Of a stretch of DNA of 64,000 bases, positions 1-10,294 are shown piece after piece (positions within the stretch are counted from its first letter, which is position 1; every line of letters starts with the position of its first letter). The position numbers and the translations under genes are program-made. The DNA lies in contig NC_084943.1 in assembly GCF_958298935.1 (NCBI RefSeq), positions 19,337,001-19,401,000 on the forward strand, in the 5' to 3' direction. The notes below the pieces were generated by a model. It did no database searches. It had not been told where the DNA came from and saw only the letters and a list, made by a program, of their open reading frames with translations. The stretch is from Phragmites australis. Lineage: Eukaryota; Streptophyta; Magnoliopsida; Poales; Poaceae.

Positions 1-1352
1 TCCGGGTCGGCGGTGGAGACGAAGACGTCGATGCCGGGGAGGTCGGAGCGGCCCTTGGGGTTGCGTGCGGTGGGCATTTCGAAGCGTTCGGCCAGGACAT
101 CGAGGTCGGCGGCGCGTTGGACAGGACAGAGCTTGGGGAGGCTGTCGAGCAGCCATGAGAAGGCGAACCACACCTCGCACATCACCGAGAGCGCCCACAG
201 CCACACCGCCTCTGGGTTCGGGTGCCGGATGCGCCATGTTAGGAAGAACCCCAGAGCCACCAGACGGATGGCGATCAACAGCCTGCACCGGAGCAGAGGA
301 AAAATAACAGTGAGACAAATCACACAAAAAAGTCAATTTTTTCACCGAGATGGCAAGATTTGTTACCTGTAAGGGCTGAGGATGGCCTGCGAGACGCTGG
401 TCTTCCTCGTCAGCGGTCGGCGGCACCGGGCGCTGAAGTTGGGCAGATCCTCGAACCCAGCGAAGCCAGTGCCGCCGCCGCCGCCACCATGACCGTCCTT
501 GGGCCACAGCGCGTTGCCGTAGCCGTAGGTCCCCTTGGTCTCGAAGAGCCACCGGGCGTGGTCGAACTCGGCCGGCTTGCCGCCGCCGCCGGCGCAGCCG
601 TTGCTGCTGGGCACCTTCATGGAGTGCACCAAGGAGAACCGCTTCGCCATCGATGTCAGCGGCAGCTGGTCCCGCTCCTCCGACGAGGAGACGGCCTCGT
701 CGTCGTCGCAGCCGTCGTCGTCGGTGTCACCACCAGCGGAGTACGGCTCCTTGCAGCCGGGGCAGTTCTCGGCGCCGGCGACACAGTCCATGTAGCACTC
801 CTGGCAGATCATGAACCCGCAGTCGCAGGGCGGCTGCCCGCCGCCGCCGGAGGTCAGGAACGCCGGCATGTCGCAGCCGCGCATCTTGCACGTCATGTTC
901 CCGGAGGCGGCGACCGCCGCGCCGGAGCCGGAGGTGTTGAGCACGTGGCCGCGCGTGGCCTGGTTGAGCCCGCCGGTGAAGATGGTCCCCGAGATGTAGC
1001 TCCTCTGAGGCCGCACCTCCGCCTCCTCCTCCACCGCCGCGGAGGTCGTCCTCTCCGGCGTTGGCGGGATGTGCACGGTGTAGTGCACGAACTCGGCGCT
1101 GTTATCCACAGCGCCGTCCCGCGACGCGCCAAGGTACCGGCTCCCCCCGCTCCGGCGCACGGGCGAGACCTGCAGCGTCGCGGTGGACGACGAGCCCCCG
1201 AGCGAGTGCCTCGGCGCTGGGCTCGTGAGCCCGCCGCCGCCGCCCCTCTTCAGCACCGCCTCCCCAGGACTGCTCCCACTCTTCCCTCCCGCCACCGGCG
1301 ACACCGTCACCGTGACCGGCGACCCCGCCGGCAGCGACAGCCGCCGCGACAT
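1..1352 (-). CDS. CSLD4: Cellulose synthase-like protein D, CSLD4-like, 5' part (partial)
   Basis: CSLD proteins are Golgi or plasma-membrane family-2 glycosyltransferases that make cell-wall beta-glucan in expanding cells. Exon 1 runs from 1352 down to 367. Exon 2 starts at 282, after a short GT-AG intron (366-283), and continues past base 1. Phase is preserved across the junction (AG plus G gives Arg). Residues 1-150 are a Ser/Pro/Gly-rich cytosolic tail. Residues about 155-200 hold the eight-cysteine RING-like zinc finger of CESA and CSLD proteins. Residues 266-288 contain the CSLD hallmark around [12 protein letters not shown]. Exon 2 encodes two hydrophobic segments and the conserved stretch ending in [10 protein letters not shown]. 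From memory, the N-terminus matches rice CSLD4 (NRL1) more closely than the other CSLD proteins. The catalytic D,D,D,QxxRW part lies outside the window. The family call is very secure; the exact paralogue is less so. Confidence 0.9.
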
Positions 1353-1645
1353 CCCACCACCTCCAAATCAACTCCGAGCGAACAACCAACCCACCAAATC
1401 AAACAGCTCGATCCCTCCAAACCCCCGCCCAGCTCAGCTCAAATCCGCCCCAAAAAAAGCTCAGATTTTGCGCCAATCCTCGCGCTCCCATCAATCCTCG
1501 AAAGCTCAGAGAAGAGTTCCCCGAACGGATCGGGTCGGAAGTTAACTGAGACAGAGGGATGGAAGGATTAGGCAATCGATAGGCTCGCGGAACGAGGAGA
1601 GGATCAGGTGGGGCGCAGAGGGTGGCAGTACCTGTATTTATCCCA
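1353..1645 (-). promoter_or_regulatory. 5' UTR and core promoter of the CSLD gene
   Basis: A TATA-like box, GATAAATA on the minus strand, lies at 1634-1641. That places transcription start near 1605 and gives a 5' UTR of about 250 bases before the ATG at 1352-1350. The UTR is rich in runs of purine on the minus strand (pyrimidine on the plus strand), as is common for grass leaders. The start site is inferred from spacing only. Confidence 0.5.
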
Positions 1646-1868
1646 CGCTTTCCTTTGGATGCTTCGCCGCTTTTTGAAACGGCGAGCCCCCAACGGTCGG
1701 GTCGGGCTGACGCGGCGGCGCAACGGTCGGGGGCGGGCTGCGGATCCGGCCGTCGCGTGGGCTATCGGACGGTCGAGGTTTGGTTGGGGTGAGCGGGGAG
1801 AAGCAGAGAGCCCCAGGCGCGGATTTTAACTTCGTTTTACATTTTTTGTTCACCGTTGAAAAAAAACC
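1646..1868. other. CSLD upstream region, GC-rich then AT-rich
   Basis: This stretch directly upstream of the CSLD promoter is GC-rich up to about 1830 and then switches abruptly to AT-rich sequence. Short open frames here have no recognisable homology. Confidence 0.4.
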
Positions 1869-2077
1869 GAATTTTACTGAATTTTTGATATTTTTTGTCG
1901 TCTGTTCCCATATGCTAGTGAAATAAAACTATAAAATTAGTTCCCATATGCTAGTGAATTTTACTGAATTTTTGAAATTTTTTGTTGGAGGTCGTCTGTT
2001 CCCATATGCTAGTGAATTTTACTGAATTTTTAATATTTTTGTCGTCTGTTCCCATAAAATAAAACTATAAAATTAGA
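1869..2077. repeat. AT-rich imperfect tandem repeat upstream of CSLD
   Basis: The motif GAATTTTACTGAATTTTT starts at 1869, 1956 and 2014. Each copy is followed by TTTTTG and a GTCGTCTGTTCCCATA block. A linked 20-base block (AAATAAAACTATAAAATTAG) occurs at 1921-1940 and 2057-2076. The copies are spaced irregularly, so this is a local duplication patchwork rather than a clean satellite. Confidence 0.8.
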
Positions 2078-2469
2078 AATTTCGTTTCTCTCTAAAATTC
2101 TCAAAATTTATAAACGAAATTTTCTAGGAGGCTGACGGATGGGCCGGGCCATCAGAAAGGGTCTTGGAGCTCGTGATGGAATGACTTGTTTTTGTCTCAC
2201 TTAGCTTAAGCTCTGTGTGGTGATTAACTGCAGAATTACGTAGAAAAGTCTTTCACTTTCAGGCAACCTCGTACTATTGGTAGTGTGCTAGGGAAAAAAA
2301 GAAAAAAAAATCCGTGGTTAACTGAGACCACCATGCGGGCCCGGCTGAAACAGAGAATGCCTACTTTTTTCAGATGTTAGATTGTAAGCGTACACTGTTT
2401 AAGTAGCAGACCTAGCATTTAATCTCTGTTAGGTAGGAGGTACAACACCTCTACTAACCGTCTAATTTA
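2078..2469. other. Intergenic, no gene seen
   Basis: I see no coding exon, RNA gene or clear element here. Confidence 0.4.
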
Positions 2470-2771
2470 GGGTCTATTTGTTTCAGCTAGAGATTCTGAA
2501 AAGCAGTTTATAAAAGCTGGATTGTGAAAACTTGGATTGTAAAAAGCTGGATTATGAAAAGCTTTTATACTGTAGATTCTTAAAAAATTTAATGGACAGT
2601 TTAGTAAAATAGACTTTCACAATCTATCAAAAGCTGAGGAAAACCAGTTTCTCAGATTCTCACAATCCAACCAACAGATTTTAAAAAGCTATAACCAAAA
2701 GCTGCCTGTTTGTTTCAGCTTCGGATTATAAAAGCTGAAAGCCAGAATCCGAAGCTGAAACAAACAGGGCC
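2470..2771. mobile_element. Tourist-like (PIF/Harbinger) MITE
   Basis: The element is about 302 bp. Its ends read GGGTCTATTTGTTTCAGCT and, on the other strand, GGCCCTGTTTGTTTCAGCT. It is flanked by TTA on both sides (2467-2469 and 2772-2774), the target size and sequence used by PIF/Harbinger elements. The interior repeats AAGCTGGATTGTGAAAA-type motifs and has no coding capacity. The 3' end holds a perfect hairpin, listed separately. Confidence 0.75.
2705..2768. repeat. Perfect 23-bp inverted repeat (hairpin)
   Basis: Arms 2705-2727 and 2746-2768 are exact reverse complements, separated by an 18-base loop. A transcript through this region would form a 23-bp uninterrupted stem. It lies inside the 3' end of the Tourist-like MITE. 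Confidence 0.9.
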
Positions 2772-2774
2772 TTA

Positions 2775-4680
2775 AGATCGTAGATTTCTTTCGCTATTCA
2801 GAATCTTTTTTAAGTGATTTTTTTTAATGTTCTAATGATTTTTTTCACGATTCTTTTTACGAAGAGATTTCTAAGATTATTTTCTCTATGATAAGATTCT
2901 CTATTTTTTTCTTTACAAATTCTTTCGAAAAGAAACGGTTGAAGATAACAGAAAATAAAAAAATATAAATAAGAAAGAGAATAAAAAAACGAAATGAAAG
3001 GAAAATGATTAGGATGGTCTAACGCTAGGTTCTCAAGGAAGCATGCTTTTTGTAGCAGTGTATTATTTCTTGACGAAATGACTTGTAGAAAACCAGCGGC
3101 AAAAAGATCTCTTGCACATTTTTGCTAAGTAAAAGTTAGTTGGATATTCTACTCGAAGAGACGAAGAGTTCATCGAATAACTTCCCCGCCTACCTGGTTT
3201 GCAGGTGCTCAATCATTTGAACTTGGCGATTGGGGAATCATCGATCCCAGCCGTTGGTACCACAATTCAGATCGCTTTATTCATCATGGATCCGGGTCCC
3301 ACTGTCGGTGATCTTGGGATAATATACTGGAAATTTAACTCCTTTTGCCGATCGATTTGACCGTCCTCTGATACTGGCCGTTGGAGCGAATGCCGACTTG
3401 TGTTTAGCATCTGAAAAATCGAACCATTTTAGGCGCCACCGTTTGAATTCTCATGCTTAGGATCCATTTTTGTCTGGCCTGATCAAGATTCCACAGCTCA
3501 ACGAGTTAGCAACTTTACTAGCACCGGTATTTTTAAGTGTACGTTGAGAAAGGAAAAGCTATAAAAGGTAAACTACAAATCGAACCGGCAGGTGAGCTAT
3601 CTATTATATTAATGAGAAGTAAATTCTGATAAGTAGATATGTTCGGTTAATTAAGAGAAAATCGAGTAAAAATTACGAAACACAGCGGGCTAATAATCTA
3701 GCTAAAACCTAGATCTAGAGCACTGTAAAGACAAATACAACAAACTATAGCCAAAGCGACTAAAAACATAAAATAGACAACCTAGAAAGAAATAGGGTAG
3801 ATAGCACTATGATCTAAATGGTTGTATGATGGCAGAGTAGCCTAAAATAATACACACGTCTTCAGTCTGCTTGTTTTTTCAATCGAACAAATGTTGTGAG
3901 CTGTTCACTCTTGTTATTGAATTGACTTCGTAAACTACACCACCAAGCGCAATAACTACCACTAAAACTATACTTTAAGCATTCTATTTCTAATAATCAC
4001 TTGCTTGTGCATAAAGTTATACGAAGTCGCACTGAGGTAAGAAAAAAAGTCTTGCAATCCATATCACCATGACTTTGGTATAATTCTTCACTTTTTTGGT
4101 GACCTTTCTAACTCAACGTGCCACGGGCAAAGGTCAAGACCTCGCAAATGGCTTATTTGCAATCACAAAATCTTACGAAGCAACACAAAAGCATAGCACT
4201 ATGCCACCAATCTTCGATCAACCATGGATTAAATGGCACAAAGGGATTCAAAAAACATCTCCAACGGCACCCTTGCTTGGGGGAAGAACTTCTTGATTGG
4301 CAGATGTCTAATAAAAATATTAAAATATATGGAGGAAATTTATTGTGAAGCCTACGCTCTAGAAAAGAAGAAATATAAAAAAATTCTGGGTTTTTAGTGA
4401 AAGCCAATACCGGAATAACTCTGTAAAGTGGGTGCTGTGCACACTTTTGCTCTCTTGCACCTTTGCCTCCTCGAGCAATGTAAGGTCCTCTACATGACAT
4501 CCATAATCCTCCTTTCAGATGGTATAACTGATTCTAGGTTTGGTTCCCTGCTGGATCACTAACTCATTGTAGTGACTGTTATCTGAGTTTCATCAGAGCC
4601 TCTAGCAACGATGACCTGGCAACCATCACCTCCGACATCCTCTCCTCGTGCTTCGAGCTGGTGACGCTGGAGACTGGATC
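2775..4680. other. AT-rich intergenic stretch, no gene seen
   Basis: Long T-rich and A-rich runs occur between 2775 and 3010, and mixed intergenic sequence follows. Short open frames at 4096-4500 have no family features. The segment 4440-4620 is similar to 36770-36930 (see findings) and may be an old gene scrap on the minus strand. Confidence 0.4.
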
Positions 4681-4772
4681 GGATCCCCTGACGTCGATGT
4701 CACGGTGACTTCGTCGCTGACGCGTGGGTCCGACACCACGCGTCAGCGACGGCACGCGACATTAGGGGATCC
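4681..4772. repeat. Foldback with perfect 16-bp inner arms
   Basis: Inner arms 4712-4727 and 4736-4751 are exact reverse complements around an 8-base loop. An outer pair, GGATCCCCT at 4681-4689 and AGGGGATCC at 4764-4772, is also complementary. The whole is GC-rich inside AT-rich DNA, consistent with a small foldback MITE. It lies just past the 3' end of the F-box pseudogene. Confidence 0.7.
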
Positions 4773-4796
4773 TCATCCCTGGAGACTAGGGGTCGA

Positions 4797-5888
4797 TTAG
4801 ATGGGGTAACTCAGGAGAAAGAGTGGGGCGGGAAGGACGAAGAAGTACAAGGCTGAGCTAACGGGGATGGAGCATAGGATGAGGGACCTGTCACCCTTGG
4901 TGATGACGATGGTGCGGAGTCGGTCATCAGCCTCGCCGACGTCGTTCATCCTGTACCACTTTGGCATTTGATCCAGAAGATTGCACTTTTAGATCACACT
5001 GCTATAGGTAAAGTGTCGTGCCCTGTGGAACATATTCACCATGGCGTCAACCATGTGTAGCTCATCGTTTGATTCCAGGTAGCTACGATGGCTGAGGTAC
5101 GCAGGTGGCGATAGTGATGGCATCAATTTTGCGGTTAGGGTTGCACCGACGACAATGTTACTCCAGATGGAGATATCTCTGGTGTAGTCGATTACCAAAA
5201 ATCTCTCTTTGCAGTGTACGACAGAGTCCACATAGCATTCTAGATATGTATCGAGTAGCGTCCACGCATTGTCGACCCCGACCTGGCAGAATGCCACCTC
5301 CTTGGACCTCCTGAGCATGGCCATGGCTCACACACTCTCGACCATCGATGTCAAGTAGCATAGAGAGCATGATTTCATTGAAGAGCATGTGTCTCATCTT
5401 GCGTAGTGTGATGGGACTTGTTTCAACCCTGTTACCTTAGTTATCGTCGTGATGGAGCACCTACCATCCATCCACTTTAGACATGTTGTCAAAGAGGACA
5501 CTGCTGCAGCGTGCTCATTGATCGACGGGAACTCAATGCAGGCACCAATGAAGGGGTTCAGTAGTATCACAAACACAGACTCGTTCATCAGGGTCAACCA
5601 TCTGCACGACACCTTGTTGTGCATGTCTGGGAGCGACAAGTAGAACGCCATGTTCTCTGAGACTTTGTAGAAGGTGACGTTGTCTGAGTTAGGGCCAAAT
5701 AGGAGCAACAGGAGTGGCGCGAAGATCACAAATGGCATAGCATTGTGCCAAAGAGTGCAGATGGATCGAAAGGAGACCGCATTATGGTCGGATGCAAGAC
5801 ACTTCTTGATGGACTCGAGGAGCTCCGATGGGAGGCTAGAGCTCCAATCCAGCCTCGATCTTCTTAGAGGAGGCTGCTCAGTCCTCAT
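4797..5888 (-). pseudogene. F-box protein with DUF295 domain, disrupted
   Basis: Intact members are plant F-box substrate adaptors for SCF ubiquitin ligases. The ATG at 5888 opens a frame whose residues 13-50 form an F-box (SSLPSELLESIKKCL..., RSICTLWHNAMP). A DUF295-type body follows, with motifs such as LSLPDMHNKV and the TLLDTYLE and SPPAYLSHRSYLES regions. The frame breaks near 5400 (single-base shift), again near 5335 (shift at GREC-V), and at 4989-4991, where TAA replaces a codon expected to encode Tyr before KCNL. Reading continues in frame beyond that stop to 4797. I infer two frameshifts and one nonsense change, so the gene is dead. The family call comes from the F-box and conserved DUF295 wording. 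It is a single-exon remnant with no visible partner genes. Confidence 0.8.
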
Positions 5889-8706
5889 GAATTTCCAATC
5901 AAGCTAATGATTGATTCCTACAAATTAGGAGCTCTGAATGTGTGGGAAAAGTGCATATAAGAGGAAATAACACTAGCAATATCAAACATAATTATATAGT
6001 AAGAATACACCTCACTCAAAATTTATGTTTCAAGAAATATCAGTTAAGCTGCCAAATAATCTCATGACTTTCCATATATCGAACTATAGCAGGTTTAGAT
6101 GATTTCTTTAGTAGCCCTATGAACAACATAGAAATGGTAAAATAATCACTTGTGTGTTATTTACAAGTCATGCATAAGATGAGACCATAGATTAAAATAG
6201 TTGATTGCTAGTGAATGATGCACCCGAGCAACCATTAATTGATGGTCGATACATCTGCACATCTAGATAGAAATACAATTTCTAATGTTCTCCCACGTAA
6301 TCCACTATTAAAGTTCACATAAATATATTTAACCAAACTAAAATTATTTGATTATAACATTCGTATTTCGCTCCCCAGATCTCAAGATGGGCTCCCCAGA
6401 TCGAAATGAAGAAACATCTTACTTATGCACCATATGTGAGTAATACACTAATCATTAGAAAATACAGGTAAATTGGGTTACCTTCTCACTAAGAACTGTT
6501 ATGTGAATTTTAGTTTACATGGGCAATAAAAAAGTTCAGGAAAAGCACTGACAAGCAAAAAGTTTGCGGTAGTATTATCTTTAAACTAATGAACCATATT
6601 CTTTAAAACAAATAGTGAACCATATTGCTCCCCTAAATGGCATCATCAACCAACAATTGATGTGCATGATGAGGATGTTGTATACCTTGCTTATTTGGAG
6701 AGCAGGTCGTTGCCGCCAGTCGATCATGGCCCAAGGGATGGGGACGATTGCCGTGGTATTGACTCATATGATATATCAACATGTAAGTTGTTCCTTTCGC
6801 GACGATACAATTAGCATCCAGGAACTGACCACTATCGAATAGCATCCCTTTTTTCAGCAATAAGAAATAAGAATTCCTCAATTTCGGATGCACCGGTTAA
6901 TGTGTCATTAACAATTGCCAATGTATCAATACTTCTATGCCACCTAGAATCTTTCTGGTAAATGAATATATATGTGCAAGCGTTACTAAAAGAAATTGGT
7001 GATTTTTTCATAGTGTTTGGTTCTATTCACAAAATTAAATAAACAATATTCAAGCATTCTACCCAACGCATTTTGACTAAAATATTGGCAAAGTGTCTAT
7101 TTGCATCTAGAGCCAATCGATAGATCATACAAATTAATTAGCTAAACATAAATCATGAATTCAAGTATCCATGAACCAAAGAGTGCTAAATTAGAAATAC
7201 ACATACTATAGCCATTCAACCGTTTTGTCAAACACGTTCTAGTCAATAAAACACATATACCTGTATAGCTAGAGATGAGAATTAATTCTAGGGTCATTGA
7301 GGCGAGTGTGATGTGGAACTTTGCCGCATCGACCCATCTAGATGAACATAGGGCATGAGGGGAAAAGTGACCACGAACGACTGCAATCTCACTACTGGCG
7401 CAGACAAACGAATGCCCCTTTGAGTTGTGTTGTTCACTAGCTATCGGCCAATAGTGGTAGGAACAGGAGGACAATGTGGCGCGTAGGGACACTGCTCCAA
7501 GAGGGGGAGGCTGCGCAGGGAGGTGATGGGTTGGCGTAGCCATGAGGAATAGTGCTCTAGGCCCTGAAGTGCGACAGAGCACATGTGAAGATGCGGAGAA
7601 GGTCGCTCATCGCTGGTTTGGATTGGAGGGGAGGAGGTAGGCGTAGAGGGCGTAAAAAAGCATCTGTATTGATACATGGATGGTATGATACAGATCTGCG
7701 AGAACTAATTGATTGATTGACTAAAGTTTCCAAATTGATAGTGCGTGTGGGAAGAAATCCTGGAGGCTATGGTTTCTAAATTGATGGACTAATTGATTAG
7801 GTGGGGAGATGATTGCGTGTGATTACAAATTAATTAATAGGAAACTGACCACATCTAAGGGAATTAGGGGCCAAATCTATTCTCCAGTTGATTGCATGGT
7901 CTTTTTTTGGAAGGAAATTAACAATTGGGATCAATGTGAGGAAATTTTAGGGACCAAATCAATGAAAATAAATGATTTCTCAACTGAGTGAGGGAATAAT
8001 AGAGGGACAACACAATCTCGGCCATTGGATTTAGATCCAAAGATTCATATAGTTTTATGGATGCTTGTTGGCATGCACATAGGATTTTCAACGGTTGATG
8101 ACAACTCATTCTCGGGCATTGGATTGAATGAAATACCGTCAAATGAACCTTGGTTGTTAGATTTGTTGGATGTTGACAGATCTAACTGTACTGGTTGTTT
8201 CGTGGATATTTTTTGAGGTGTGTATAGGGTTGTTTCAACTCGTGCTTTTATAGTTTTGATTTCCTCTTTAATTTTAGTCAGCTTATATATGTTCCAGTCA
8301 AACTTGTTTTTTGTTGCTGTTACATGTAGCCCTTGTTTGTAGGAATTCATATCATATCATACATGTAAAACTTACTCTTGTGTGAAAGTGATGAGCAAAT
8401 GAGTCTGGAAAATTCTTGATTATTTTTTTGTTGAAAAACAAACTCATAGATGAGCAAAGCACTTGTGTCTCAAGGCAACATCCGAAGAGCTTCACAACAT
8501 TTCTTGTGAGAGGAGAAACAACCTCATTTATGAACTACAATATTGAGCTACCAATTTCTGCAACAGTTGTCCACCATCTTATACCTGCTTCAATGTGTTT
8601 CCTTTTTCAGAGTCATGTGGTTTGTCCTGATTTCTGTTTTCCCCTTTTGACTGTGGCATCTTAGTTATGAAGAGGCCGATAGCACTCTCTTTCGTTGTAT
8701 CATCTT
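5889..8706. other. Intergenic, no gene recognised
   Basis: The sequence is AT-rich with scattered short open frames (for example 6633-6893 and 7142-7582 on the minus strand) that show no domain or codon pattern I recognise. No RNA genes, LTR ends or target duplications were seen. Diverged transposon sequence is likely but unproven. Confidence 0.35.
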
Positions 8707-8893
8707 TGTTGAATAATTCAGTTGTTCGGTCAGTAATTTAGGTAGCTGTTAGCTGGTTTAGTAGATATTTAGCAGTCCACCTGTGTCTGTTGTTGAGTCG
8801 CTGCATGTGTGCAAGTTGTGCGTGCATGCAGCAAATGTAATCAGCTTGATTTGAGTCCGTGAGATGGTGCGGGTAAACCGGATCATGGCGAGT
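8707..8893. repeat. Direct repeat, copy 1 (187 bp)
   Basis: This copy is paired with 9119-9305 at a constant offset of 412 bases. It starts TGTTGAATAATTCAG and ends GGATCATGGCGAGT. The copies differ at scattered positions with no indels that shift the offset. Confidence 0.85.
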
Positions 8894-9118
8894 GCAAAAG
8901 TCTGGTCTTTCACGATCGGAGCAAGCACATCAAGACACATTTTCATTTCATTTGAGAATCTGTTGAGGCTGGAAAGATAGCATTGAAGACAACGAAACCG
9001 AGGATCAACTCGCAGATATTCCGATGAAGCTGCTTAGAAGGGTAAAATTTCAGAACCTGCGAGCAAGAATCGGAGTCGTAGATGTTCAGAAGAATTGAAC
9101 TTAGGGGGGGGGGGGGTA

Positions 9119-9305
9119 TGTTGAATAATTCAGTTGTTCGGTCAGTAATTTAGGTAGCTGTTAGCTAGTTCAGTAGATATTTAGCAGCGCGTCAGAGTCT
9201 GTTGTTGAGTCGCTGCATGTGTGTGAGTTGTGCGTGCGTGCAGCAAATGTAATCCGCCTGATTGAAGTCCGTGGGATGACGTGGGTAAACTGGATCATGG
9301 TGAGT
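9119..9305. repeat. Direct repeat, copy 2 (187 bp)
   Basis: This is the second copy of the repeat at 8707-8893. The 225 bases between the copies end in a run of Gs (about 9104-9116) immediately before this copy. The arrangement fits a local tandem duplication of about 412 bp. Confidence 0.85.
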
Positions 9306-9559
9306 TGTTTCCAATAGCTGATCGAGTATGAATAAAGAGATAAGCACAAGAAAACGCTGCAAGCTTAGGCATCACAAATATTCAGTTTCGTTAGACTTTG
9401 TAGTTTATTCAGACTACTACTGTTCATCATCTTGGCGTTGCCTGATTTTCTTTAGCAAACCAGCAGAGCGATTCCACAAGCGAGTGTGAGAGATCGAGGG
9501 CATCTAATCCAATAATCTTGATGTGACGATAAAAGATAATAAAGCTTCCATTATCGAAA

Positions 9560-9884
9560 TGCTTTCGGGTACTGAAGATTGCAACGAGAACCAGGTGGAT
9601 AATGCCTGCGCCACTACTAACTCCTACGCCGATGCAGGTTGTTATTTCCTCAATCTGAAACAAAAAAAATCTTGTCCTTTCCTCAAGTTGGTTGCAGCTG
9701 TGCTTGTGCATTCAAAGTTTACTTGCAGTCGCACGAAAAAGATAAAGAAGAAGAAAGTTGCAGTTGTGATGGTTGACCTGGAGAAGAAGATCTGACGCAT
9801 CCCTTGCGTTCCCGCCATGTTGGTGCACTCACCGAAGCACCCGTACTCCGCTGGTTGCTCGCACTTGTTGATATCTTTGAGCAT
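9560..9884 (-). pseudogene. Wall-associated-kinase-like remnant (EGF and transmembrane part)
   Basis: Wall-associated kinases are plasma-membrane receptor kinases that bind pectin. Only fragments remain here. The frame from 9884 begins with an EGF-type calcium-binding signature, DINKCEQPAEYGCFGECTN, typical of the WAK extracellular region. A different frame at about 9640-9560 encodes a hydrophobic stretch, IGVGVSSGAGIIHLVLVAIF, followed by STRK, as at the WAK membrane junction. The two pieces lie in different frames, with a poly-Lys/Phe coding stretch between them and no recognisable kinase domain downstream. The identification rests on two short motifs and is moderate. Confidence 0.5.
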
Positions 9885-10294
9885 AAATCAATCAAAAATC
9901 AGGGGCGGCGGCCTGTTGGAGCCACCCCTGCTCCGTGATGAGCACCAGGGGCGGCCAGTTGGTGTCCAGTGGCAGCGGTCGACGCTGATGGGCATCTTGT
10001 AGCGACCATCGCTTGTGCACCGCTTGTTGCTCATGGAAAACATGGTGCATCGGCAAGCAGCAGCAGTAGCATGACGGCCTGCAGGACCACAACGGCGAGC
10101 CATCGATCACCTGGAGATATCGATCCTAAGCTAGATTTATTTGCTTGCAGACTGCACCGCGAGCTTGCACCATTATAAGAAAGCACTGAGAATCTGTGTT
10201 AAAAAAAGTGCATCATCGTGGGCGGCGCGTAGCTGATTACAAACTGCATGCAGCAACCCCGATTATAAACACGAATCGACAGAAGGGCTGCCAA
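9885..10294. other. Intergenic, possible further WAK debris
   Basis: Overlapping short frames on the minus strand (9888-10110) lie directly upstream of the WAK-like remnant. They could be decayed extracellular-domain sequence, but I find no signature to support that. Confidence 0.3.

Noticed and set aside
360..1571. 403-residue open frame on the plus strand
   Set aside because: It is antisense to the CSLD exon, is Ala/Arg/Pro-rich from GC content and has no domain.
7142..7582. 146-residue open frame on the minus strand
   Set aside because: No domain, low-complexity start and no splice context.
9642..9884. Single small gene with an EGF motif
   Set aside because: The remainder encodes Phe/Lys runs and the membrane part is in another frame, so it is treated as a WAK-like remnant.
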